From NCBI RefSeq assembly GCF_003202915.1, contig NZ_QGLP01000005.1, positions 62,001 to 126,000 on the forward strand: DNA of 64,000 nt. Direction: 5' to 3'. This document shows, piece after piece, positions 27,701 through 33,873 of this stretch. This stretch comes from Gilliamella apicola. GTDB taxonomy: Bacteria > Pseudomonadota > Gammaproteobacteria > Enterobacterales > Orbaceae. A program made the position numbers and the translations under genes. Each line of letters begins with the position of its first letter. The first letter of the stretch is position 1. The notes below the pieces were generated by a model that did no database searches, was not told the DNA's origin, and was given only the letters and a program-made list of their open reading frames with translations.

Positions 27701-28335
27701 TGCGGTTTTCCTGTTGAATCGCCACCAGCTTTAACGCCGCTGTGGGTGTGAGAATCTAATACAATACCGTTTGATGATAATTGTCCTTGAGTGTGGATCA
27801 CATTACCGGTTAATGTGCCGGTACTACCTTTGGCGCCGCCACCACTAGCACTGAATGATTTGAATGTTACATGATCGCTACATTCAACTAATGGGGTATC
27901 AAGTTGAATTTTGCTACCCGCTTTAGCCGTAATTTGTTCACTGGCTTCAATGATAGCGGTTTTGATCCCTTTAATGGTTAATTGACTGGTTTCTGGTTCA
28001 TATTCAAATGAGGCACCGTCAGGAAAGGTCACCAAATAACCATCTTCAGATTTAGCAGGAGCGGGATTGGCATCACTGAATATACTCGGTAATACGCAAC
28101 CTAACGCTAAGTTACCATTAGGGCTTAAAATAAATACCTGCTCACCAATTGATGGCCGCCACCATGTACGGCTTTTACCAGCACGATGGGTGAACCAAGG
28201 TAACCACGCGGTAATTAATTCACCGGTACGGACTTTAACCCGATCACCATTGGTTTGATAAACAACGCCAGGGCGAATCAGGTTTTCAATTTTTCGTAGA
28301 ATGTCGACTAAGTCGGCGGGATGATAATTTTTCAT
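27697..28335 (-). CDS. V: Baseplate spike protein V
   Basis: GpV is the needle that pierces the outer membrane. The 212-aa product (P2 gpV 211 aa) has an N-terminal OB-fold (IRPGVVYQTNGDRVKVRTGELITAWLPW), a repetitive beta-helix middle (TIKGIKTAIIEASEQITAKAGSKIQL) and the tip motif SHTHSGV near residue 197; in P2 the HxH at this place binds an iron ion at the needle point. It is the first gene of V-W-J-I-H-G, with a candidate Ogr dyad only 48 bp upstream of the start codon. Confidence 0.95.
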   Translation of the reverse strand: MKNYHPADLVDILRKIENLIRPGVVYQTNGDRVKVRTGELITAWLPWFTHRAGKSRTWWRPSIGEQVFILSPNGNLALGCVLPSIFSDANPAPAKSEDGYLVTFPDGASFEYEPETSQLTIKGIKTAIIEASEQITAKAGSKIQLDTPLVECSDHVTFKSFSASGGGAKGSTGTLTGNVIHTQGQLSSNGIVLDSHTHSGVKAGGDSTGKPQ

Positions 28336-28382
28336 AATGCCTATAATGAAATTTTATCAAATAAAAATAAAGTAAGCTTAGT

Positions 28383-28401
28383 TGTAGCGATTAGGCTTAC
28401 A
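28383..28401 (-). promoter_or_regulatory. Candidate Ogr site upstream of V
   Basis: TGTAGCGATTAGGCTTACA is the fifth TGT-N13-ACA dyad and begins with the same TGTAGCGA as the FI site. The spacing to V (centre 57 bp from the start codon) would place the transcript start very close to the ATG, so V may have a very short leader. Confidence 0.6.
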
Positions 28402-28597
28402 AATTTTCAAAGAGTTAAGTTAGAACAGAGTGTGGTTGGAATAATGCGAGCATTAACTTTCTAGCTACCCTTTTTTTTGTTAAAATAACAATAACAATAA
28501 AATCAACACATTAATTAAGTGTTTAAAAAAAGGGTTTTTAAAAGCCAAATAGCACTTTGCCTTTTTGCTAACAGAGTTTATAGTATATATTGTTCTA

Positions 28598-28685
28598 GTT
28601 CACTGCCGTGTAGGTAGTTTAGAAATCTTACGAGTATTGTATTCCTCGCCCTCTCGGGTTCACTGCCGTGTAGGCTGTATTAAGT
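28598..28685 (+). CRISPR. Type I-F-like CRISPR mini-array: two repeats, one 32-nt spacer
   Basis: Repeat 1 (28598-28625) begins GTTCACTGCCGTGTAGG and ends TTTAGAAA, the pattern of type I-F repeats, with the CTGCC/GGTAG hairpin kept through a G-U pair. Repeat 2 (28658-28685) has the same first 17 bases but a diverged 3' end, as is usual for the last, leader-distal repeat. The spacer is exactly 32 nt (28626-28657), so the period is 60 bp, the I-F standard. A TATATT at 28586-28591 lies just upstream. There are no cas genes in the window. The plus-strand orientation opposes the tail genes. Confidence 0.85.
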
Positions 28686-29101
28686 TCGCTCGTTCTATTT
28701 TTAATGTCTTATTATGGCTAATTTAGTTTTGTCGATTTTAAGCGTTAGTTTTCGATTAGTAAAATGGGTTAGTTAAATTCAACTAATCCATTTTAAATAG
28801 ATAATAACTACCTCAATAAGCGTTTTTAACCAGATCATATCTTGTTTATTAGAATTCAATGGTTTATCTAAATATTGTGCTAGTTGCTCTATCAAACAGA
28901 AGTTTAGAACCATGGTTATAATCTGCAATTATTAACTAGACGTTTGATAGTCAATCAATTTTTAGTTAAAATTTTGAGGAGAGCACTTTTTAACCTTTGA
29001 AATAGTTGAAGAACCGGGTTTGTACCCCCTAAAATCATCTTTTAAACAGCTAATTTAAAATATTAATCTCAGCCATTTTTATTGGTTAAGCCAAGTAAAA
29101 G
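28686..29101. other. Noncoding gap between the mini-array and gene R
   Basis: This stretch lies where gene S stands in P2 (order R-S-V). I found no S-like reading frame in it. The longest thing seen is a 44-codon minus-strand frame (28779-28913) without a ribosome binding site, and a 27-codon one (beginning MILGGTNPVLQLFQ) nearer R; neither is recognisable. The base composition is very AT-rich. Confidence 0.6.
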
Positions 29102-29536
29102 TTATTTATGGCTATACTTTTCTAACGGTTCTTGCAGAATTTGGCGATCTGATAATGAATCAAATTCCAGATTATCTTGTTTTTTTGTCGCCTTGACCCG
29201 TTCCGATATTTTTAATTCAATGGTTAAATCACATTGGTTGTCAGTGATATTTTCCACATTAAACTTAATTGCTTGTTGACGAGAATGGGTGTTAATCAAT
29301 GCCTCTGGTTGATTACTTTGTATCCAACTGACAATGCTAGCGATTAACTCATTAAAAGGATAGCAATAAGCGCTTAAACTTATCGTCAAAGTGAAATGGT
29401 ATTGGAATCCCAAATTGTCGACAGAGAAGGGCTCAATAAAACCGTCTTTGATGGTAAATTGATGGGAGCTTGCTGTACTGTTATTAAGCAGATTACGTTC
29501 AAGTAAAAATTGCTTTAATTGATTAATTTTTTTCAT
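29102..29536 (-). CDS. R: Tail completion protein R
   Basis: The 144-aa product matches the GpR family layout: KKINQLKQFLLERN at the start, a central GFQYHFTLTISLSAY strand pair, IVSWIQSNQPEAL near residue 80 and CDLTIELKISERVKA near 115. P2 R is needed with S to complete the head-proximal end of the tail. Here S is missing. AAGGA lies five bases before the start. It follows two holin-like genes and X in the same orientation. Confidence 0.75.
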   Translation of the reverse strand: MKKINQLKQFLLERNLLNNSTASSHQFTIKDGFIEPFSVDNLGFQYHFTLTISLSAYCYPFNELIASIVSWIQSNQPEALINTHSRQQAIKFNVENITDNQCDLTIELKISERVKATKKQDNLEFDSLSDRQILQEPLEKYSHK

Positions 29537-29561
29537 ACAAATCCTTTAATGTTGTGAATAA

Positions 29562-29852
29562 TCATGATGATTTTCTTTTTTGGCTCGATTTTGGTTTTCG
29601 GCAAAGCGTACCGATATTTCCTTTACTTTTTAATAAGCAGAGTAATAGTGTTAGATTCATCACGATCTGCGCCAGATAAGCACGATGTGATAGATTGAAA
29701 AAAGTAAATAAGCAAACGGCGACACTCGAGACAATCATTAACCATGCTAACCAACTGTATACAACTTTGTAGCGAGAATTGTGGTGGTCAAAGGTAAATA
29801 ATCGCACAGCAATCATTAAACAAAAAATAGCATTGAGGGTGGTGGTTATCAT
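29562..29852 (-). CDS. Putative three-TM phage holin-like protein
   Basis: The 96-aa protein has three hydrophobic segments (about residues 3-18, 32-50 and 60-76) and a strongly basic C-terminus, the layout of small phage holins of the 3TM type. It overlaps the preceding membrane gene by four bases and stands in the position of P2 lysis genes between X and R. The element has another holin in the lysis cassette at 32.5 kb, so this pair could be a holin/antiholin set. Confidence 0.65.
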   Translation of the reverse strand: MITTTLNAIFCLMIAVRLFTFDHHNSRYKVVYSWLAWLMIVSSVAVCLFTFFNLSHRAYLAQIVMNLTLLLCLLKSKGNIGTLCRKPKSSQKRKSS

Positions 29853-30226
29853 GATTTTTTACCCTTGAAAATATCGAATAATTCAGTTGGATCATCAAAT
29901 TTTTTAATCAACCAAAGTAACAATTTAACACTTATTGCCGAGGAAACTAAGGCGCCTAAACCAAGTGGGATTTTGTTTTGTATGCTGATTGGAAAAATGG
30001 GTATCAATAAGTAGAGTGTCATTTCAGCTAACAGCAATCCCATAGCAAATGAGATAAAAAATAGGATGATACGACGTAAAACCGAGATGCGTTCTTCACT
30101 AATGACTAATAGAATCGAACCACAAAGTGCACCTAAAATAATGCCGTTTTCGATGTTGGGATAAATCATTGATACTGAAAAAGCACTAAAAACAGCGGTA
30201 AAAGTTAAACTGGTGGGTTCTGTCAT
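29849..30226 (-). CDS. Putative phage holin-like membrane protein
   Basis: The 125-aa product has four hydrophobic segments (about residues 7-22, 28-42, 50-74 and 85-107) and a charged tail (KKFDDPTELFDIFKGKKS). Size, composition and place directly after X match P2 Y-type holin positions. I recognise no conserved motif, so the holin role is inferred from context. It starts four bases after X and overlaps the next gene by four. Confidence 0.6.
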   Translation of the reverse strand: MTEPTSLTFTAVFSAFSVSMIYPNIENGIILGALCGSILLVISEERISVLRRIILFFISFAMGLLLAEMTLYLLIPIFPISIQNKIPLGLGALVSSAISVKLLLWLIKKFDDPTELFDIFKGKKS

Positions 30227-30230
30227 TAAG

Positions 30231-30440
30231 TTAGTCCCATAAATTGATGGTATTTTTAGTTTTTTCGGCTACCATTTCCGGTACATTGACCTCGGTACCC
30301 ATAGGTAATATTGCCGGTAGCTCACATAGTTTTGGATTATTTTGATAAATTATTTCCACAATGCCTGCCGTTCTGCCAAAAACTCGATAGGCTAGCGCAT
30401 CAATGGTTTCATTTTGCATGGTATAGACGATCATTTTCAA
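30231..30440 (-). CDS. X: Tail protein X (LysM-like)
   Basis: The 69-aa protein is the small LysM-fold tail protein X: YTMQNETIDALAYRVFGRTAGIVEIIYQNNPKL followed by PMGTEVNVPE, split across the fold. It probably joins the baseplate hub. In P2, L (head completion) stands directly upstream of X; here there is no L or any other head gene, only a promoter region with a TGT-N13-ACA dyad. That boundary marks the lost capsid block. Confidence 0.9.
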   Translation of the reverse strand: MKMIVYTMQNETIDALAYRVFGRTAGIVEIIYQNNPKLCELPAILPMGTEVNVPEMVAEKTKNTINLWD

Positions 30441-30592
30441 TTACTCCAAAGTTGATTATTGACTTATTGTTAACCGCGACATCGCCGATTTATCAATAAA
30501 ATAGGGCTCGGCGGTAGACAAAGGTGTCGAATCGCTTAAAACCATTGAACCGCCGAGGTGTGAGGGTCACTCTTTATAAATAGTTATTTGAT

Positions 30593-30654
30593 ATTATGGT
30601 CGTTGTTAACTGATTTTTAGGCAATTAACTAAAATTGTGACAAATTGAAATACA
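30593..30654 (-). promoter_or_regulatory. Late promoter of X with candidate Ogr site
   Basis: The plus-strand sequence TGTGACAAATTGAAATACA (30636-30654) has the TGT-N13-ACA form. On the minus strand a CATAAT -10 lies at 30598-30593, so the dyad centre is close to -55 to -60 from the likely start, the position known for Ogr in P2. This is the best-placed of the five sites. Confidence 0.65.
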
Positions 30655-30865
30655 ATATGATCTATAATAGATTTGATACAATAAGCTATTAACTCAAGTA
30701 GTTATAATATTAATACAAAACATCTGATAATTATTAGAAAATGGCTAACCTTATTATATGACCTTTAGGTCTTTACTATTTACCATTAGGTAATTATAAT
30801 CAAGTCATCGTACGTACGAAAAATCGTTAGTGTGTTTTTATATATTTATATTTGGAGATATATTC
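30655..30865 (+). promoter_or_regulatory. Promoter region of the plus-strand cargo genes, with paired dyads
   Basis: Two ACC-N4-GGT dyads, ACCTTTAGGT (30761-30770) and ACCATTAGGT (30782-30791), lie 21 bp apart centre to centre, which is two DNA turns. A palindrome CGTACGTACG follows at 30809-30818. The arrangement suggests an operator in front of the two cargo genes, but no regulator is known. Confidence 0.4.
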
Positions 30866-31069
30866 ATGGCTTTTGCTTGTAGAAATTTTTCTCGTTCAGC
30901 GGGAAGTATTATGAATTTAAATCCTAAAACAGATTATCGCTCTTATACTTCGGTTGATAAATCTAATTATAATAATGCTACACAGACAGATATAAATAAA
31001 GTAGCTGCAGATTTAAGGAGAGCTTTAGAGCTTTATGAGTCAGAAAAAAAACGAAAATGTTCCTACTAA
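30866..31069 (+). CDS. Small cargo protein upstream of the DUF2335 gene
   Basis: The 67-aa product starts MAFACRNFSRSAGSIMNLN and has a Ser/Tyr/Asn-rich middle and a charged helical C-terminus (INKVAADLRRALELYESEKKR). ATG 30866 is supported by GGAG eight bases upstream; the frame opens earlier at 30830. It overlaps the next gene by 35 bp in another frame, so the two are probably co-translated as a pair. I do not recognise it. The pair runs opposite to all tail genes, as accessory (moron) genes often do. Confidence 0.65.
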   Translation: MAFACRNFSRSAGSIMNLNPKTDYRSYTSVDKSNYNNATQTDINKVAADLRRALELYESEKKRKCSY

Positions 31070-31511
31070 TAAAGTGCTATCTTCAGAAGTTGTTCTGGAG
31101 ATAGAAAAAGCTATCAAAAAAAATCCCGAGATATTAGATCAACTATTTGAAAGTCCTTTAATACAGCAAACCGTTATCCATAAAGTTGAATCTTATAAAG
31201 GTCCACTTCCTCATCCTGATATATTAAAAAAATATGATGAAATCGATCCTTCATTTTCAAAAGTGATCTTTGAACATTTCGTTAAGGAACAAGATCATCG
31301 GCATAGTATTGATAATAAATCTATTGATGGCGCAATAAAAAGTGATAAACGTGCTCAATGGATGGCATTTATTTTGAGTTTCCTTATTATTGCAACAGGT
31401 GTTGTCGCTACTTTTTGTGGTTATGAAATATTTGGAGCTGCAGCAGTTGGTATCAATATTGCTGGACTAATTGCCGCATATCTCAAAGGTAAAACTAATA
31501 ATAAAGAGTAA
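31035..31511 (+). CDS. DUF2335-type membrane protein
   Basis: The 158-aa protein has a charged cytoplasmic part of about 110 residues (EKAIKKNPEILDQLFESPLIQQ; GPLPHPDILKKYDEIDP) and two adjacent membrane segments near the C-terminus (AFILSFLIIATGVVATFCGYE and AAAVGINIAGLIAAYLKG). The PHPDIL motif followed by twin TM helices is what I associate with DUF2335 proteins, which occur in prophages and have no known role. Superinfection exclusion or abortive-infection activity is a guess from context. A bidirectional terminator follows. Confidence 0.7.
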   Translation: MSQKKNENVPTNKVLSSEVVLEIEKAIKKNPEILDQLFESPLIQQTVIHKVESYKGPLPHPDILKKYDEIDPSFSKVIFEHFVKEQDHRHSIDNKSIDGAIKSDKRAQWMAFILSFLIIATGVVATFCGYEIFGAAAVGINIAGLIAAYLKGKTNNKE

Positions 31512-31564
31512 CCTTTTTATTTATTCCTCTAAAAATTCTTCTTTAAAATAAAGAAATTAAGGTT

Positions 31565-31590
31565 AAAACCGACTCTCATCGGTTTTATTT
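31565..31590. terminator. Bidirectional terminator between DUF2335 gene and Rz1
   Basis: AAAACCGA (31565-31572) pairs with TCGGTTTT (31579-31586) over six bases, with A-rich and T-rich flanks. It can end both the plus-strand cargo transcript and the minus-strand lysis transcript. Confidence 0.75.
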
Positions 31591-31600
31591 AAATTGAAAT

Positions 31601-31849
31601 TTAATGATTAATCTCGCGAATAGTTTGTTTATCCGCATTGCATTTTTCAATGACATTCAATAAATGTTCATTGTATTTTAAGCTATCACCAAAAGTCATT
31701 GGCTTAGGCGGTAAATTTGGCTGACAATTATTGAGTAAATTAGCGGGTATTGGTTGCGTCACGAAGACTTTTCGCTCGGTTGTACAAGCTACCAGAGATA
31801 GGCATAGGCACCAGCTGGTTAGCGCAATAATTATCTTTGAGTTGACCAT
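31601..31849 (-). CDS. Rz1-like spanin lipoprotein
   Basis: The 82-aa protein has a signal sequence ending in lipobox LVAC (Cys near residue 22) and a Pro-rich mature part (IPANLLNNCQPNLPPKP). It would be the outer-membrane partner of the spanin that fuses the membranes in the last step of lysis. It overlaps Rz by 110 bp in a shifted frame, the nested arrangement typical of Rz/Rz1 and of P2 lysB/lysC. Confidence 0.85.
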   Translation of the reverse strand: MVNSKIIIALTSWCLCLSLVACTTERKVFVTQPIPANLLNNCQPNLPPKPMTFGDSLKYNEHLLNVIEKCNADKQTIREINH

Positions 31850-32075
31850 GAATTTGCTCCTGATTTTGCAATGATTGGCTCTCTAATGACTGTTTATTTT
31901 GCTCATTGTCGGCAATAAGTTGATTGTTCCTCAAAATTGTTTGCTCTAATTGGCCTAATTTTTCAGATAATTGCTGCACTTCATTTCGTGCTGATTGTTT
32001 ATCATGCAGCAAATCGCCAATAATATAAATGAGTAAGATAAACGCGAAAGCGATTGTGAAGTTAGTTTTATTCAT
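31740..32075 (-). CDS. Rz-like inner-membrane spanin
   Basis: The 111-aa product has one N-terminal membrane anchor (FTIAFAFILLIYIIGDLL) and a long Gln/Glu/Asn-rich coiled coil (ARNEVQQLSEKLGQLEQTI, then DNEQNKQSLESQSLQNQ), which suits an inner-membrane spanin or P2 LysB. It overlaps the endolysin gene by four bases and carries Rz1 within its 3' end. Confidence 0.85.
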   Translation of the reverse strand: MNKTNFTIAFAFILLIYIIGDLLHDKQSARNEVQQLSEKLGQLEQTILRNNQLIADNEQNKQSLESQSLQNQEQIHGQLKDNYCANQLVPMPISGSLYNRAKSLRDATNTR

Positions 32076-32512
32076 ACTAATCCTGGTAAATAAATAGTTT
32101 TGCCGTTTTGTTTAATAGCCGTAAGGACCTGTTGGTGATGACCTGTGGTGTTGAATTGGATATGAACCCATTGATTATGCTCTTGTATAAGTTTGTCAAA
32201 TTCGATACCACTAGTGATTAGACGTTGACAGATTTGTTTAGGATCACCATAGGCACAATGAAAATCAACAGCGAGACCTTTGGTATGCGCGCTAGTTGGC
32301 GAACCGCCTACCTGAGTATTGAGAGCCGGGCAACGATAGCCTGATGTGATGATGATTGGATGGGCTAAAACTTTCCTGACTAATTCAAGTTTGTTGGCGG
32401 TAAATTGAATATTTGCCATCAAGTGATCGGGAATTTTATTCTCGATTTTTAACCGTTTTGCGGTAGTTGAACAGCTAAATTCCTCTAATGAGAAATGTTT
32501 GGTTAATTTCAT
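32072..32512 (-). CDS. Endolysin, peptidase M15 family
   Basis: The 146-aa protein is a D-Ala-D-Ala-carboxypeptidase-type endolysin that cuts peptidoglycan cross-links. The zinc site is visible: HTKGLAVDFH (His and Asp) near residues 81-90 and WVHIQF (His) near 124, with the family GYRCPALNTQVGGS loop before it. No signal peptide is seen, so it needs the holin to reach the wall. It lies between holin and Rz with four-base overlaps on both sides. Confidence 0.92.
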   Translation of the reverse strand: MKLTKHFSLEEFSCSTTAKRLKIENKIPDHLMANIQFTANKLELVRKVLAHPIIITSGYRCPALNTQVGGSPTSAHTKGLAVDFHCAYGDPKQICQRLITSGIEFDKLIQEHNQWVHIQFNTTGHHQQVLTAIKQNGKTIYLPGLV

Positions 32513-32823
32513 TGTTGTTTATCTCCTTTAGCATGTTTAATTAATTTTTCTTCCAGAGTTTTAATTAATGTTGCGCCAGACCAACCTGCTAGGCCCGCTA
32601 TTCCTCCCGCTAATTCAAATCGCCAATCAAAATAACTTGCGGCTAAAATAGCCAGTGCCCCAGCAAAAGCTGAAATTAACATCTGGGCGATTAGGGTACC
32701 AATACGAAATTTATTGCCTTTTAAAACGTTATAAAAGTAATTGGCTAATGAACCGAGCGCGGTGATGATGAACAAATAAATGACCACATACCAGTTTACA
32801 TTATCAGGATCTTTAATTGGCAT
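32509..32823 (-). CDS. Phage holin
   Basis: The 104-aa protein shows three hydrophobic segments (about 11-30, 42-63 and 68-88) and a basic C-terminus (LEEKLIKHAKGDKQQ). Its place directly before an endolysin and Rz/Rz1, in a four-gene unit with four-base overlaps, supports the holin call. The unit lies downstream of a LexA box at 33,112, so lysis should respond to DNA damage. Confidence 0.8.
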   Translation of the reverse strand: MPIKDPDNVNWYVVIYLFIITALGSLANYFYNVLKGNKFRIGTLIAQMLISAFAGALAILAASYFDWRFELAGGIAGLAGWSGATLIKTLEEKLIKHAKGDKQQ

Positions 32824-32965
32824 AATTGATTCTCAAAATAGACATGGCCACCAAGATATGGTTTAAAATTTTACAGCTTGGTAGCCATTTGGGTTAGTGA
32901 ATTAAGCCGTTATTGGTGAATTTAGCTTTTAAATCAAGCCGTTTGCTATGATTGAGAATTTATGA

Positions 32966-33061
32966 TTAATCACGACATTTATGGGCGATAATTTCGTATT
33001 GGTAATAATGGTAACCATCCTTCAGATCATAATTTAATACAATAGTTTTTTTTCTTGCCAT
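32966..33061 (-). CDS. 31-aa ORF between LexA box and holin
   Basis: The frame begins MARKKTIVLNYDLKDG and ends in HKCRD. AGGA stands seven bases before the ATG, a good signal. It is the first frame after the LexA box at 33,112-33,127 (51 bp away) and the holin starts 142 bp further. I do not recognise the sequence; it could be a small regulator or a leader peptide that couples the SOS promoter to the lysis cassette. Confidence 0.5.
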   Translation of the reverse strand: MARKKTIVLNYDLKDGYHYYQYEIIAHKCRD

Positions 33062-33111
33062 ACTTTTATCCTTTTTTCTCTTAAAATTTTGTAGAATCAA
33101 GTGATTTTTAA

Positions 33112-33127
33112 CTGTGTAATTATACAG
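33112..33127 (-). promoter_or_regulatory. LexA (SOS) box upstream of the lysis cassette
   Basis: ACTGTGTAATTATACAGT (33111-33128) contains the required CTGT-N8-ACAG and is palindromic except for one base pair. Read on the minus strand it includes TATAAT, so LexA binding would block the promoter of the 31-aa ORF and probably of the holin-endolysin-spanin genes. Confidence 0.8.
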
Positions 33128-33129
33128 TA

Positions 33130-33446
33130 TTTTGCTTGCTAAACCTAATTATTAGGCCTTAAATGGCTAAAAAACAACTTTAAAAAATCAATAATAATCA
33201 TGACGTTATTATTGTCTTTTAATGATGATTTGTTGTTTGCCGTTCGACAATGAATACCGTTTATTTATTATGGATTTAAAACGTTAACTCACTTTAAAAA
33301 GTGGATAGCAATAATGCGAATGGAAAGTTAATTAGCGGCAGTAACTACATGACCAGGCAATTATTGGCTAATGACTTAAAGATGGGTTATTTGGCGATTG
33401 AAAACCTTATTCTCAAAATCCTTAGACGGTTATGCAGAGAAATGGG
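33130..33446. other. Noncoding stretch between the SOS promoter and a long inverted repeat
   Basis: I see no gene in this part; it is AT-rich with short palindromes (for example CCTAATTATTAGG near 33,145). It separates the two LexA-linked units. Confidence 0.5.
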
Positions 33447-33499
33447 GGGATAGTTGATGATTATAGATGAGTGGGGCATGAATTATTGTCAACTATCCC
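33447..33499 (-). repeat. Inverted repeat after the 60-aa SOS-linked gene
   Basis: GGGATAGTTGA (33447-33457) and TCAACTATCCC (33489-33499) are perfect 11-bp arms 31 bp apart, beginning seven bases past the stop of the 33,506 gene. A T-run is absent on the minus strand. It may be a terminator or a protein-binding site. Confidence 0.55.
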
Positions 33500-33505
33500 A
33501 AAATG

Positions 33506-33688
33506 TTAAGAATTATTTCGTTTTTCAATAGAGTTATGAGGTAACTGTTCTTTTAAAGGTTCGAGCAAATCGCGGAACCAGAACAATATTATGTCCTTAT
33601 CATTTTCTCTTAAATGTATATATTCGGTAATTATGCGAGAAAGTAATTCAGCTCGTTCAATTATTTTGATTTTTTCTAATTCATCCAT
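33506..33688 (-). CDS. 60-aa SOS-linked protein of unknown function
   Basis: ATG 33688 has a strong AGAGGTG six bases upstream; an upstream GTG (33706) is also in frame. The product (MDELEKIKIIERAELL, ending HNSIEKRNNS) is charged and helical with a central FWFRDLLEPLKEQLP. It starts 26 bp from a near-perfect LexA box. In phage 186 the LexA-controlled gene tum encodes an antirepressor of CI; this gene has the right control and neighbourhood for such a role, but I see no sequence resemblance to Tum that I can vouch for. Confidence 0.65.
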   Translation of the reverse strand: MDELEKIKIIERAELLSRIITEYIHLRENDKDIILFWFRDLLEPLKEQLPHNSIEKRNNS

Positions 33689-33713
33689 TTTATTCACCTC
33701 TATCACCGTATTA

Positions 33714-33729
33714 CTGTTTTTATATACAG
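33714..33729 (-). promoter_or_regulatory. LexA (SOS) box, near consensus
   Basis: TACTGTTTTTATATACAGTA (33712-33731) matches the E. coli LexA consensus at almost every position, with CTGT-N8-ACAG intact. It overlaps the presumed promoter of the 60-aa gene. Confidence 0.9.
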
Positions 33730-33873
33730 TATATAGTAATTAATAATTCGATCAAGTCCTTTTTTTTAAAGATTAGTTAAGATCATAAATAATCTTTATT
33801 CATTGATTTTATTAGCTTATTTTTTTGATTTGTGCACTCAATAACCATCATCTAAACGCTCTTTTTTGATAGA

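Noticed and set aside
28626-28657. Possible self-target of the CRISPR spacer within the window
   Set aside because: The only resemblance noted was a nine-base match (TTCCTCGCC) near 34,713, which is what chance gives.
28779-28913. 44-codon minus-strand frame in the R-V gap as a possible gpS remnant
   Set aside because: No ribosome binding site and no similarity to S that I can see; probably chance.
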